Numbered from the stretch's first letter, positions 1 through 5,986 are shown. The stretch: 5,986 bases of DNA from Spirosoma sp. (GCA_025351545.1 JANXVQ010000332.1:1-5986); one strand, 5' to 3'. Notes: a model not told the origin generated them from the letters alone. Made by a program: numbers and translations.

Positions 1-443
1 AAGTTGGTCAACAGCCCACGCGTCGCCATGAATTTGTCGTCATCACCAACACGATCCGATATCATCGAACTTTCGTCCACAATGTAAAGTGTGGGTGTTT
101 CGTCGTTGTTGATGCGTAATGAGGTTTGCACTCGCCCGTCGGCGAGTGCTTCGATCAGGTAAATCCGGCTGTGCAGGGTGCGGGCTTCCCGTTGGGTTTT
201 GCGCCCAATAATGCGGGCCGCGCGAGTTGTTGGGGCCGATAGCCGACACGGTATCTGTTTGCTGGTCAGATAGTCAACCACCGCTTTCGCTACCGACGTT
301 TTTCCCGTACCCGCCGAGCCACACAGAATAAAGAAATCCTCGTTAGACTCCATAAACTCTTCGATCTCGAACAGAAATTTGGCCTGTTCAGTCGTGGGCG
401 AGAAGGGCAGTAGGTCAAAAATTGTGTCGGTAGTTGTCGTCAT
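1..443 (-). CDS. SF1B DNA helicase, RecD/Pif1/Dda-like, N-terminal part (runs off the window)
   Basis: Only the first 147 residues are visible; the gene continues past base 1. The visible part is the first RecA-like domain of a superfamily 1B ATP-dependent 5'-3' DNA helicase. Residues 13-30 (PFSPTTEQAKF...) resemble the Q-motif region. The Walker A loop is GSAGTGKTS at 42-50, with K48 and T49 as the nucleotide-binding residues. Motif Ia is SAPTTRAAR at 69-77, followed by TLHSRIY at 89-95, which matches the Thr-(Leu/Ile)-His element of T4 Dda and RecD2. The Walker B box is LYIVDESSM at 119-127, with D123 and E124. The ATG at 441-443 is chosen because it precedes the Q-like region and leaves 97 bp to the divergent WYL gene; no clear Shine-Dalgarno is present. 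Such helicases act in recombination, repair or fork rescue, but which subfamily this is cannot be told without the C-terminal half. It could also be a RecD-like exonuclease subunit. Confidence 0.87.
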   Translation of the reverse strand, partial: MTTTTDTIFDLLPFSPTTEQAKFLFEIEEFMESNEDFFILCGSAGTGKTSVAKAVVDYLTSKQIPCRLSAPTTRAARIIGRKTQREARTLHSRIYLIEALADGRVQTSLRINNDETPTLYIVDESSMISDRVGDDDKFMATRGLLTN

Positions 444-540
444 ACGTAGTTTTTTGGTTGGTTTATGCCACAAGAATACGGCTATCAACTACATTTTTAT
501 TTACTTTGAGGAAAAATAAACTGAGCGAATAATCCAACCG
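444..540. promoter_or_regulatory. Divergent intergenic region between the helicase and the WYL regulator
   Basis: This 97-bp A+T-rich gap must hold the promoters of both divergent genes, and any operator through which the WYL protein acts. I do not see a convincing Bacteroidota promoter on either strand. The nearest match on the plus strand is TTACTTTG at 501-508 (7 of 8 against TAnnTTTG, with A replaced by T), but it has no TTG at the expected distance upstream. GGTTGGTTT (456-464) and AATCCAACC (531-539) form an imperfect inverted pair lying near the two start codons. It could be an operator pair but is short enough to be chance. Confidence 0.4.
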
Positions 541-1539
541 ATGAAGACAAAGGGAGATGGGAGTGGGCTAAAGTTGAAACGCATTTTTGAGATTCATAAA
601 GTGCTGCGAAAGAGCCGTCGGGGATATTCGGCTGAAGAACTGGCAGATTGTTGCCGGGAAGTAGACCCCGGCGTAGACAAACGCACGATAATGAACGATC
701 TGAAATTCCTGCGCGAAGTACTGAATGCGCCCCTGCCCGAGCGAGCCAATAAACATCATGGCTATTATTATGAGGACCCGTATTCGATTTTGGAGGGGTT
801 GGATGATTCGCCCTTGGGTAGCCTGAATGAAGCCCTTGCGCTATTACGTCAGTTGACCGGCACGAAAGAGTTCATTGGATTAGAAGATTTGTTACTTCGC
901 CTTGAACAGCGGGTAGCGCTAACAAGGGCAGAAACCAACATTGCCATTGAGTTCGATACGGCAGAGCTAATCGGCAGGCATCATTTGATTGGTTTGTACA
1001 ATGCTATCCAAAAACAGAACTACCTGCGAGTAACGTACCAGCCCTTTCAACAGGAAGCGCCAGACACACGACACATTTTTCCGCTGTTACTGAAAGAATA
1101 CAACAACCGCTGGTTTCTGATTGGTTGGGAGTCGGGCCGGGAAACTCCGCAGACGTTGCCGCTTGATCGCATTACGTCATTTTATAAGACGAGCGAAGTA
1201 TTTACGCATCCCCGGTTCTTTGATGGCATAACATATTTTGAGCATCTGATTGGTGTAACTAAAAGCGGTCAAGAGCCGAAGACGGTGCTGCTTCGATTTA
1301 CGAAAAATCGAGCTAATTACGTAAAAACCAAAAAGATACACCCGAAACAGAAAGAAACTGAACTTCCCAACGGTAGTCTGGAGGTCGAACTAGTTGTTGA
1401 CCTCAACCGTGAACTGGAAGCTCAATTGCTATCATTTGGCAAGGACGTAATCGTTCTGGCACCTTTGAGTTTGCAAACAAATATCCGGGCGATTATGGAG
1501 CAGGCGCTGGAAACCTATAAGGTTTCAAAAACCTTATAG
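541..1539 (+). CDS. WYL-domain transcriptional regulator with N-terminal helix-turn-helix
   Basis: This 332-residue protein has the usual layout and length of WYL regulators. Residues 10-62 form a winged helix-turn-helix of the HTH_11/DeoR-like kind (KRIFEIHKVLR, then YSAEELADCC, then the recognition stretch KRTIMNDLKFLRE). A helical linker covers about 90-130. The WYL domain spans about 147-215, with the signature RWFLIG at 190-195 (W191, F192, L193 standing for W-Y-L) and the conserved arginine R177 before it. A C-terminal WCX-like extension covers about 245-325. WYL domains are thought to bind nucleic-acid or nucleotide ligands and to switch DNA binding, often in DNA-damage, phage-defence or CRISPR-linked regulation. 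The ATG at 541 is the first in frame and sits just ahead of the HTH; no Shine-Dalgarno is seen. The last eight residues (325-332, TYKVSKTL) and the stop codon come from a palindromic repeat. The divergent helicase is a possible target, as is its own promoter; this is inference. Confidence 0.92.
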   Translation: MKTKGDGSGLKLKRIFEIHKVLRKSRRGYSAEELADCCREVDPGVDKRTIMNDLKFLREVLNAPLPERANKHHGYYYEDPYSILEGLDDSPLGSLNEALALLRQLTGTKEFIGLEDLLLRLEQRVALTRAETNIAIEFDTAELIGRHHLIGLYNAIQKQNYLRVTYQPFQQEAPDTRHIFPLLLKEYNNRWFLIGWESGRETPQTLPLDRITSFYKTSEVFTHPRFFDGITYFEHLIGVTKSGQEPKTVLLRFTKNRANYVKTKKIHPKQKETELPNGSLEVELVVDLNRELEAQLLSFGKDVIVLAPLSLQTNIRAIMEQALETYKVSKTL

Positions 1540-1543
1540 GTTT
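1511..1543. terminator. Possible bidirectional terminator between convergent genes
   Basis: The perfect 15-bp hairpin of repeat copy 1 lies exactly where the WYL gene (plus) and the DUF3999 gene (minus) converge, and the coding ends are only 6 bp apart. A symmetric stem here could stop transcription from both sides. Against a classic intrinsic terminator, the stem is A+T-rich and neither side has a real U-tract beyond the three T residues that end the arm. The function is inferred from position alone. Confidence 0.38.
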
Positions 1544-1550
1544 GATTAGT
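1511..1550 (+). repeat. 40-bp palindromic element, copy 1 (perfect 15-bp stem)
   Basis: The left arm AAACCTATAAGGTTT (1511-1525) and right arm AAACCTTATAGGTTT (1529-1543) are exact reverse complements around a CAA loop, followed by the tail GATTAGT (1544-1550). Each arm is also nearly self-palindromic (AAACCT-3 nt-AGGTTT), so the DNA can be read either as one long hairpin or as two adjacent dyad sites centred 18 bp apart. A second copy, in the same orientation and matching at 34 of 40 positions including the tail, lies at 2791-2830. That shows this is a repeated element rather than a simple terminator. It resembles REP-like or miniature palindromic repeats; no transposase is present in the window. 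Confidence 0.88.
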
Positions 1551-2841
1551 TTGGTTCCTGATTTGCTTTCCCCATCTCCCGCAGCATCCGGTACGACATA
1601 ATGCCCAGTATCAATAACACCAGTCCTAATGCCAACCAGATAATCCGGCTATCCGTGAAAAATGACGTTGTTTTTGTATTGTCAGCCTGATTTGAGGTTA
1701 CCTGATTTACACCAATAATCGGCACATTATCAGGCATGTTGATGTTAAATGGTGTTGGATCATAAGCTGGAGCCGCGACATTGCCAGCTGAGAAATGAAG
1801 CTGGTAGGGTGAAGCGACTCTTAAGTTTGCCAGCAAAAATGTCGTTAGCTGGTACGCCCGAACACTACCAATTTTTAGTGGTGGATTATCGTCATTAGCA
1901 ATAGCAATATACAGGTCCTTGGCTCTTAGGCCAGGCAGATATGCCACGTTGCTATCAGCGGAACTCAGTTCAAATGAGATTATTGGCTCGAACCATCTTT
2001 CAACCCGACCCCGCTTTAATTTTCGAGTACGAAACTGTCCAAGTTCGGCTTGCCGACGGTACTGAGTCGGCGTACTAATCGTGATGGCGAGTTTGTCAAA
2101 ACGGGCATTGTCAGCTCGGGTTAGGTGTACGTAGGTGTGTTTGTCGCTACTGTCGCGCTGCGAAATTGCAAGGTCAGGAATGGCCGAATAAGTACCTGCT
2201 GATGCTTTTTGGTCATAATATCCAACCCGCATAATATTCAACGGTGTACTCAGTGAATCATTGACATCCAGCCGATAATACTCGTAATCGCTTAGCGGAA
2301 AGTTAATCGTTTTGGTGTCTGTTGTCGTTGCGTTGCTCTGCGTGGGACCGAGCCAGACATTGTCGTCGATAGCATACCAGGTTTGTTGGTCGGAACTGCC
2401 ACTAAGCCTGACTTTCTTGCCCACATTCGTATTCTTAACGACAATGTCGAGTAAACGAATTCGACTTTTGGACCGATTGCGTATAATTAAGATTGTCGAT
2501 ATACGTGGACGAGATAATTTACTAATTACTTCATAGTCAATAAAGGACGTAGTTTGAACAGGCCGTTCCTGGATAAGCTGATACGGAACTTCCTGTTGCT
2601 TATCGTTATAGAGTCGAATGTCTGTCAGGGTTGCGTTCAAGTGGCCGATTACAGTTGGGGGCAGTTGAATCCGATGATAACCAGATTGCTGAATAGCCTC
2701 AATTTTGGCCCGAAACCGGAACGATTGCGCCTTTGTTGCCGACGTAATAAGTAAGAAGGCTGTTGTTTGGTAGAGCACTCTACAACTGATAGACCTAAAA
2801 GGTTTCAAGAGTCTTATAGGTCTGATTAGTAAGGGTTTCAT
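1546..2841 (-). CDS. DUF3999-like membrane-anchored envelope protein, partner of DUF2339
   Basis: The 431-residue product has no known biochemical role. Residues 22-38 are a signal-peptide core (VLYQTTAFLLITSATKA) with likely cleavage after A38. The rest to about 395 is a beta-rich domain expected in the periplasm. Residues 144-155 (VRLSGSSDQQTW) recall the galactose-binding/discoidin-type sandwich, a similarity judged by eye. One membrane helix at about 400-416 (IIWLALGLVLLILGIMS) is followed by a basic tail, which predicts periplasmic body and cytoplasmic C-terminus. This layout and the DUF2339 gene directly upstream fit the DUF3999 family, whose genes are known to neighbour DUF2339 genes. 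The start ATG overlaps the upstream stop as ATGA, suggesting translational coupling. The oddity is that codons 5-17 (LIRPIRLLKPFRS) are encoded by repeat copy 2, giving an unusually long basic n-region. Alternative starts downstream would be TTG at codon 12 or GTG at codon 22. The stop codon lies in the tail of repeat copy 1. Confidence 0.84.
   Translation of the reverse strand: MKPLLIRPIRLLKPFRSISCRVLYQTTAFLLITSATKAQSFRFRAKIEAIQQSGYHRIQLPPTVIGHLNATLTDIRLYNDKQQEVPYQLIQERPVQTTSFIDYEVISKLSRPRISTILIIRNRSKSRIRLLDIVVKNTNVGKKVRLSGSSDQQTWYAIDDNVWLGPTQSNATTTDTKTINFPLSDYEYYRLDVNDSLSTPLNIMRVGYYDQKASAGTYSAIPDLAISQRDSSDKHTYVHLTRADNARFDKLAITISTPTQYRRQAELGQFRTRKLKRGRVERWFEPIISFELSSADSNVAYLPGLRAKDLYIAIANDDNPPLKIGSVRAYQLTTFLLANLRVASPYQLHFSAGNVAAPAYDPTPFNINMPDNVPIIGVNQVTSNQADNTKTTSFFTDSRIIWLALGLVLLILGIMSYRMLREMGKANQEPN
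2791..2830 (+). repeat. 40-bp palindromic element, copy 2 (diverged, inside DUF3999 coding sequence)
   Basis: Arms at 2791-2805 (AGACCTAAAAGGTTT) and 2809-2823 (GAGTCTTATAGGTCT) flank the same CAA loop as copy 1, followed by the identical tail GATTAGT (2824-2830). It differs from copy 1 at six positions of 40. Reading the plus strand as RNA or single-stranded DNA, the stem keeps 11 Watson-Crick pairs and 3 G-T wobbles, with one A-A mismatch. The second pair changed from A-T to G-C on both sides. On the minus strand, which the operon mRNA carries, the wobbles become A-C mismatches, so the hairpin is weaker in the mRNA. The element spans codons 4-17 of the DUF3999 gene. Confidence 0.82.
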
Positions 2842-5297
2842 ATTTCTTCGGTAGCGGGTTGAGCAGCATCATTGTCAAGGATTAATCGCTTGATGCGCTG
2901 ATACATGAATGAAATGATCAGTAGCAATGCACCCAGCGAGATGAATGCCGCAATCCGTCCGCCTTCCGAAATGCCTTGTAAGTCGTAGAAGAATAATTTG
3001 AACAGCGTCAGTGCAAATAAACTGAGCGACAGGATTCGGAACTGGCGGTTACGACGCGTTAGGCCCGCATACATGAATGCGAAGGCGCAAACGCCCCACA
3101 AAATCGGTAACCCCACTTTGTTGATTTGTGTCAATAAATTGACGTAACGGGTAGCGACAACAATTTTTTGATCAGGTAATTTCGGTAGATCGGTTTCCGA
3201 AAAATTAAAATAGACTACATGAGAAAATAACTCCGAACTGGCCGTATAGACCAGCACGAATCCTAGAATCCAGGGCCAGAGTCGGTTAATGAGCGGATGA
3301 AGCGGTTCTAATGAGGAACGCAGCTTATGCAGTAGAAATAAAAGCACAATTACGCAAACCAAACTCAGGTAGTGAGCCGGATAGCCGATAATACTTGTTT
3401 CGTTACCCTGAAAATAAGTACCTAACAAATCATGCACCGCCGGGTCGAAAAACGTCATATATAAAATTAAGGCAACAACGCCAAGTGTAGTGGCCTGTAT
3501 CAGCCAATTTCGAACGGCATAACGTTGAGCAACAAGTACAAGTCCGACGACAAAAAACAGGTTATAAACACCCAGTAAAATAGTACGATTGTCTCCAAAC
3601 CCAAAAGCGGTAGCGGCCTGATAATCAATCTCACAAGCACCAGAAAAATAGGTAATGATAACGATTATGTAGCCGATTGTGCGTTGGTAAGCCGATACGC
3701 TCAACTGACCTAGCCAGAACTGGAACGGTGTTGCCTGATGGCGCAGTAGTCGATGGGTCGTTATTAAGTCAGCAATAGCAACTAGGCTGGTAATGAACGC
3801 TTTGTTGAATATGACTGGTAATGGTGGTTGAACAGAGGCAATAACGTACAGCGCCGACCAGTCCATTATCAAACTTATCAGCATCAGGCCCATGATAAGT
3901 ACGGCTCCCGTTGCCAGCAAAGTCAAGCCTGATCGCTGCGCCAGCCACAGTAATAGAACGGCTTCTAATGCCCAGAACATGGTAATGAAATTCCCATCTA
4001 ACTGCACCGGAATCGTTAAGCTGGCAAAGGTGATGACTAAGCCAATTAGCAGGTAAATCAGCGTTCGGTCAACTGTTCCACGTCGGTAAAGCAGAGCAGC
4101 AATGCCGAAATTTACGATTGCCAGTCCGGCCGTAAACAGTCCCTGATAGGCTCCTTCATTAACATCCGCCAGAATTAACATGCCGGCAGTATAATAGAAT
4201 GCCGTATTACTCATCAATAAGCTGATTTCCACTGCCGAGAACTTCGCTTGATTTCTGAGGTTGTAAATCAGGTTCATGGCCATGAAAACCACATAAAATA
4301 ACGTAGCGAAAATCAATGCGCCACTATAAGGGGCGTGGTGTGAATTCAGCACTTCCGAGTCTAGCCAGATGCCATAGAGCAAAACGGTGAATCCATAAGC
4401 TACAAAATGAACGATGTTCCATTTTTTGAAATAGGCCAGCACCAGCATGCCAACATCTAAAATAAGCAGATAGCTGAACAGAACTACGTAATTCTCCTGG
4501 CCTGTGCTCACCATAAAGGGTGTAGAAAATCCGCCAATGAGCGACATTACGGCCAGTGCCGATCGGTTATAAGCAATAGCCAGCAAGATCGAAAAGCCCG
4601 TAATGACCACCATTAGGATAAACGCCGTCGTTTGGCTGAAAATCTTATAATCAGAAAACGCAATGGCAATGGTGAAATACAGCACAGACAAGCCGCCTGC
4701 TACCAACACCGAACTGAAAGCCGTAAACGTGTTCCGAAGGCGGTGTGCCAGTCCCAGTAGTAATCCGCCCGCTAACACACCAATCAACACCCGGCCAATT
4801 TCATTAATCCATTGCTGGTCGATGGCAAACTTTACGAAATAGCCAATACCGGCCACCAAAATAGCGATGCCAATTTTGTTGATGAGATTTTCGCCGATGA
4901 ACTTTTCCAGATCAGGGTTCTCTATCAGAAAGCGCTGAATAAAAGAGGGTTTAAGCTCAACAGGAATGACTGGTTCAGGAACCGGCAAGGGCACTGGAAC
5001 TGGTTCAGGCTCGATGTCTATACTCGTAATCATCTCAATTACGGGTTGTGGCTCAGGAATGGGCGGTGCTACCACGGGTATAACGATAGCAATTGGCTCA
5101 GCTAAGATTTCTGTGGGGGTTTGTCTAACCGGGGTTGAATTAGTCTTGCTGTTGAATTCCTCCCGGAATGCGAATAGATCAGTACGCAGGTTATAGATGT
5201 CGGTGTGCTGGTCTTTGATTAACTGTTTGACATCGCCGAATCTGTTGTTCGCGACGATAATCAGAACAATCAGGATTATGAGTAAAAAGATTTCCAT
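2838..5297 (-). CDS. DUF2339 polytopic membrane protein
   Basis: This 819-residue protein belongs to the DUF2339 family, whose molecular function I do not know. Residues 3-16 are an N-terminal membrane segment. Residues about 20-50 are charged and may form a short coiled coil (VKQLIKDQHTDIYNLRTDLF). Residues 55-117 are a Pro/Glu/Val-rich linker containing PEPVPVPLPVPEPV at 97-110. The family signature follows: ENPDLEKFIGENLINKIG at about 126-143, then a run of some 22 or more hydrophobic helices to the C-terminus, counted by eye. Typical late motifs are FWALEAVLLLWLAQRSG near the middle and FKLFFYDLQGISEGGRIAAF close to the end. Its length is within the usual range for the family. The ATG at 5295-5297 lies directly ahead of the first membrane segment and about 22 bp downstream of a good promoter. 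It is the first gene of an operon with DUF3999, which begins inside its TGA stop. It probably forms an inner-membrane complex with that protein; a transport or envelope-polymer role is a guess. Confidence 0.93.
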   Translation of the reverse strand: MEIFLLIILIVLIIVANNRFGDVKQLIKDQHTDIYNLRTDLFAFREEFNSKTNSTPVRQTPTEILAEPIAIVIPVVAPPIPEPQPVIEMITSIDIEPEPVPVPLPVPEPVIPVELKPSFIQRFLIENPDLEKFIGENLINKIGIAILVAGIGYFVKFAIDQQWINEIGRVLIGVLAGGLLLGLAHRLRNTFTAFSSVLVAGGLSVLYFTIAIAFSDYKIFSQTTAFILMVVITGFSILLAIAYNRSALAVMSLIGGFSTPFMVSTGQENYVVLFSYLLILDVGMLVLAYFKKWNIVHFVAYGFTVLLYGIWLDSEVLNSHHAPYSGALIFATLFYVVFMAMNLIYNLRNQAKFSAVEISLLMSNTAFYYTAGMLILADVNEGAYQGLFTAGLAIVNFGIAALLYRRGTVDRTLIYLLIGLVITFASLTIPVQLDGNFITMFWALEAVLLLWLAQRSGLTLLATGAVLIMGLMLISLIMDWSALYVIASVQPPLPVIFNKAFITSLVAIADLITTHRLLRHQATPFQFWLGQLSVSAYQRTIGYIIVIITYFSGACEIDYQAATAFGFGDNRTILLGVYNLFFVVGLVLVAQRYAVRNWLIQATTLGVVALILYMTFFDPAVHDLLGTYFQGNETSIIGYPAHYLSLVCVIVLLFLLHKLRSSLEPLHPLINRLWPWILGFVLVYTASSELFSHVVYFNFSETDLPKLPDQKIVVATRYVNLLTQINKVGLPILWGVCAFAFMYAGLTRRNRQFRILSLSLFALTLFKLFFYDLQGISEGGRIAAFISLGALLLIISFMYQRIKRLILDNDAAQPATEEI
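4969..5009. repeat. Short direct repeat in the Pro-rich linker of the DUF2339 gene
   Basis: ACTGGTTCAGG occurs at 4969-4979 and again at 4999-5009, exactly 30 bp apart. On the coding (minus) strand this gives the two PEPV blocks at residues 97-100 and 107-110 of the linker. The in-frame spacing of ten codons fits growth or shrinkage of the linker by slippage. It is low-complexity coding sequence rather than a mobile element. Confidence 0.6.
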
Positions 5298-5319
5298 AGT
5301 GGTTAAGGTGGTGGGCTTA

Positions 5320-5348
5320 CAAAGCTATTTTAGGTATCAAGTGACAAA
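5320..5348 (-). promoter_or_regulatory. Bacteroidota-type promoter of the DUF2339-DUF3999 operon
   Basis: On the minus strand, TTTG (bases 5348-5345) is followed after 17 bp by TAGCTTTG (bases 5327-5320). This matches the known Bacteroidota housekeeping consensus of TTG or TTTG, then 17-23 bp, then TAnnTTTG, with all fixed positions of the -7 box correct. The start of transcription would fall near 5313, leaving a leader of roughly 15 nt before the DUF2339 ATG. No Shine-Dalgarno is evident in that leader. Confidence 0.7.
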
Positions 5349-5373
5349 TATGTAAAAATAGTACGTCTCAATC

Positions 5374-5389
5374 CTAAAGACTTCTTTAG
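5374..5389. other. Small inverted repeat in the DUF2339/gpsA divergent region
   Basis: CTAAAGA (5374-5380) and TCTTTAG (5383-5389) are perfect 7-bp complements around a 2-bp centre. The site lies upstream of the operon promoter and about 90 bp ahead of the gpsA start. It could be an operator dyad for either gene. It is not clearly related to the 40-bp element, and a dyad of this size may be chance. I see no convincing plus-strand promoter for gpsA in the 181-bp gap 5298-5478. Confidence 0.3.
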
Positions 5390-5478
5390 AGGAATACAAT
5401 TTAGCCTTCGGTTAATTATAGAGACTGGCTACGTCTGCGAAATTTGTCCTGCAACAGCTTTCTTCCTTTCTTTACCTG

Positions 5479-5986
5479 ATGAAAGTAACCCAACCTATTC
5501 GGTTGACGATGGTAGGTGGAGGAAGCTGGGCAACCGCGCTTGTCAAAATCCTCTCCGAAAACAACGTCAGCGTTAAATGGTGGCTTCGTAAAAAATCGGA
5601 TGCGGAGCACATCAAAAAATTCGGCCATAACCCAAGCTACCTGAGCGATGTGCAGATTAACACGCGTAAAGTGAAGGTATGTACTAAAATACGAGATTCT
5701 TTTAAAGATAGTGATTACATTATTTTAGCTGTTCCGGCAGCTTTCGTAGGCGATGCGCTAACTGGCCTAAAACCCGAGCATTTCAATGGAAAGTCGGTTG
5801 TGTCGGCTATTAAGGGCATGATTCCGGGAGCGAATCAACTAGTAACCGATTGGGTCAGTGAGAAATATGGCGTTTCGGTAGGGCGGATGGCAGTTATTGC
5901 CGGACCATGTCATGCCGAAGAGGTGGCTCTTGAGAAGCAGTCATACCTCACCATCGCTTCTCAAAATCCAACCTGTGCCGAAGAAG
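5479..5986 (+). CDS. gpsA: NAD(P)-dependent glycerol-3-phosphate dehydrogenase, N-terminal part (runs off the window)
   Basis: The enzyme reduces dihydroxyacetone phosphate to sn-glycerol 3-phosphate in the cytoplasm, supplying the backbone for phospholipid synthesis. The first 169 residues are visible. Residues 8-23 hold the Rossmann strand and dinucleotide loop (RLTMVGGGSWATALVK, with G13, G15 and A18). R37 follows the second strand, and HNPSYLSDV at 50-58 is typical of the family. LAVPAAF at 83-89 covers the next strand and loop. SAIKGM at 109-114 includes conserved K112 at the substrate site. AGPCHAEEVALE at 141-152 is the GP-x-x-A-E-E family block in the form seen in Bacteroidota. The catalytic lysine and C-terminal helical domain lie beyond the window edge. 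ATG 5479 is chosen because it leaves room for the first strand; the in-frame ATG at codon 11 would delete it. The gene is divergent from the DUF2339 operon, with no evident functional link. Confidence 0.95.
   Translation, partial: MKVTQPIRLTMVGGGSWATALVKILSENNVSVKWWLRKKSDAEHIKKFGHNPSYLSDVQINTRKVKVCTKIRDSFKDSDYIILAVPAAFVGDALTGLKPEHFNGKSVVSAIKGMIPGANQLVTDWVSEKYGVSVGRMAVIAGPCHAEEVALEKQSYLTIASQNPTCAEE

Noticed and set aside
43..249. A 68-codon open frame on the minus strand inside the helicase gene.
   Set aside because: It overlaps the helicase frame that carries Walker A, motif Ia and Walker B in correct order, and its own product has no recognisable feature.
2312..2754. Two plus-strand open frames of 74 and 66 codons opposite the DUF3999 gene.
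   Set aside because: The minus-strand frame is continuous, has a signal peptide, beta-rich body and membrane anchor, and is coupled to the upstream gene; the opposite frames show no family features.
1511..2830. Possible CRISPR array or composite transposon formed by the two 40-bp repeats.
   Set aside because: Only two copies are present, about 1.24 kb apart, with a normal gene between them, no spacers of regular length, no cas genes and no transposase.
514..3029. An identical 15-mer, AAATAAACTGAGCGA, at 514-528 and 3015-3029.
   Set aside because: One copy is intergenic and the other is inside the DUF2339 coding sequence; identity stops abruptly on both sides and there is no palindrome. A single 15-bp match is uncommon in 6 kb but plausible by chance.
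4812..5196. Plus-strand open frames of 97 and 76 codons opposite the DUF2339 gene, one rich in Gly-Thr-Gly.
   Set aside because: They are the antisense reading of the proline-rich linker (Pro/Val/Glu codons read backwards give Gly/Thr/Ser) and have no start-site support.
5416..5628. A 70-codon minus-strand open frame across the gpsA start.
   Set aside because: It lies antisense to the GpsA dinucleotide-binding motif, and the product looks like a shadow translation.

Overview
The window carries five protein-coding genes and two copies of a short palindromic repeat. It probably comes from a member of the Bacteroidota, perhaps a Cytophagales/Spirosoma-like genome. The clues are starts without clear Shine-Dalgarno sequences, one good TTTG-N17-TAnnTTTG promoter of the Bacteroidota type, moderate GC, and protein sequences of Bacteroidota flavour (for example a GpsA with GPCHAEE and a DUF2339/DUF3999 pair). 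The placement is inferred from memory of these families, not from a database search.

Layout. At the left edge (1-443, minus strand) is the N-terminal part of a superfamily 1B (RecD/Pif1/Dda-like) DNA helicase, cut by the window edge. It is divergent from a WYL-domain transcriptional regulator (541-1539, plus strand), with 97 bp between them. The WYL gene converges on a two-gene minus-strand operon: a very hydrophobic DUF2339 membrane protein (2838-5297), then a DUF3999 protein with a signal peptide and a C-terminal membrane anchor (1546-2841). These two overlap by an ATGA. At the right edge, divergent from the operon, is the first half of gpsA, NAD(P)-dependent glycerol-3-phosphate dehydrogenase (5479 to the edge, plus strand).

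The most unusual structure is a 40-bp palindromic element present twice in the same orientation, at 1511-1550 and 2791-2830, on either side of the DUF3999 gene. Copy 1 is a perfect 15-bp stem with a 3-nt loop. It supplies the last residues and stop codon of the WYL gene and also the stop codon of the oppositely transcribed DUF3999 gene. Copy 2 lies inside the DUF3999 reading frame and encodes most of the basic start of its signal peptide. It looks like a REP-like or miniature element that has been absorbed into coding sequence three times over (two gene ends and one gene start).

Functional links. DUF2339 and DUF3999 proteins are known to be encoded side by side, so they probably form one envelope membrane complex of unknown role. 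The WYL regulator may control the divergent helicase or a DNA-damage or phage-related response, but nothing here proves it. gpsA is a housekeeping phospholipid gene and is probably unrelated to the others. No tRNA, rRNA, CRISPR array, transposase or riboswitch was seen, and no stretch longer than 300 bases lacks a gene.
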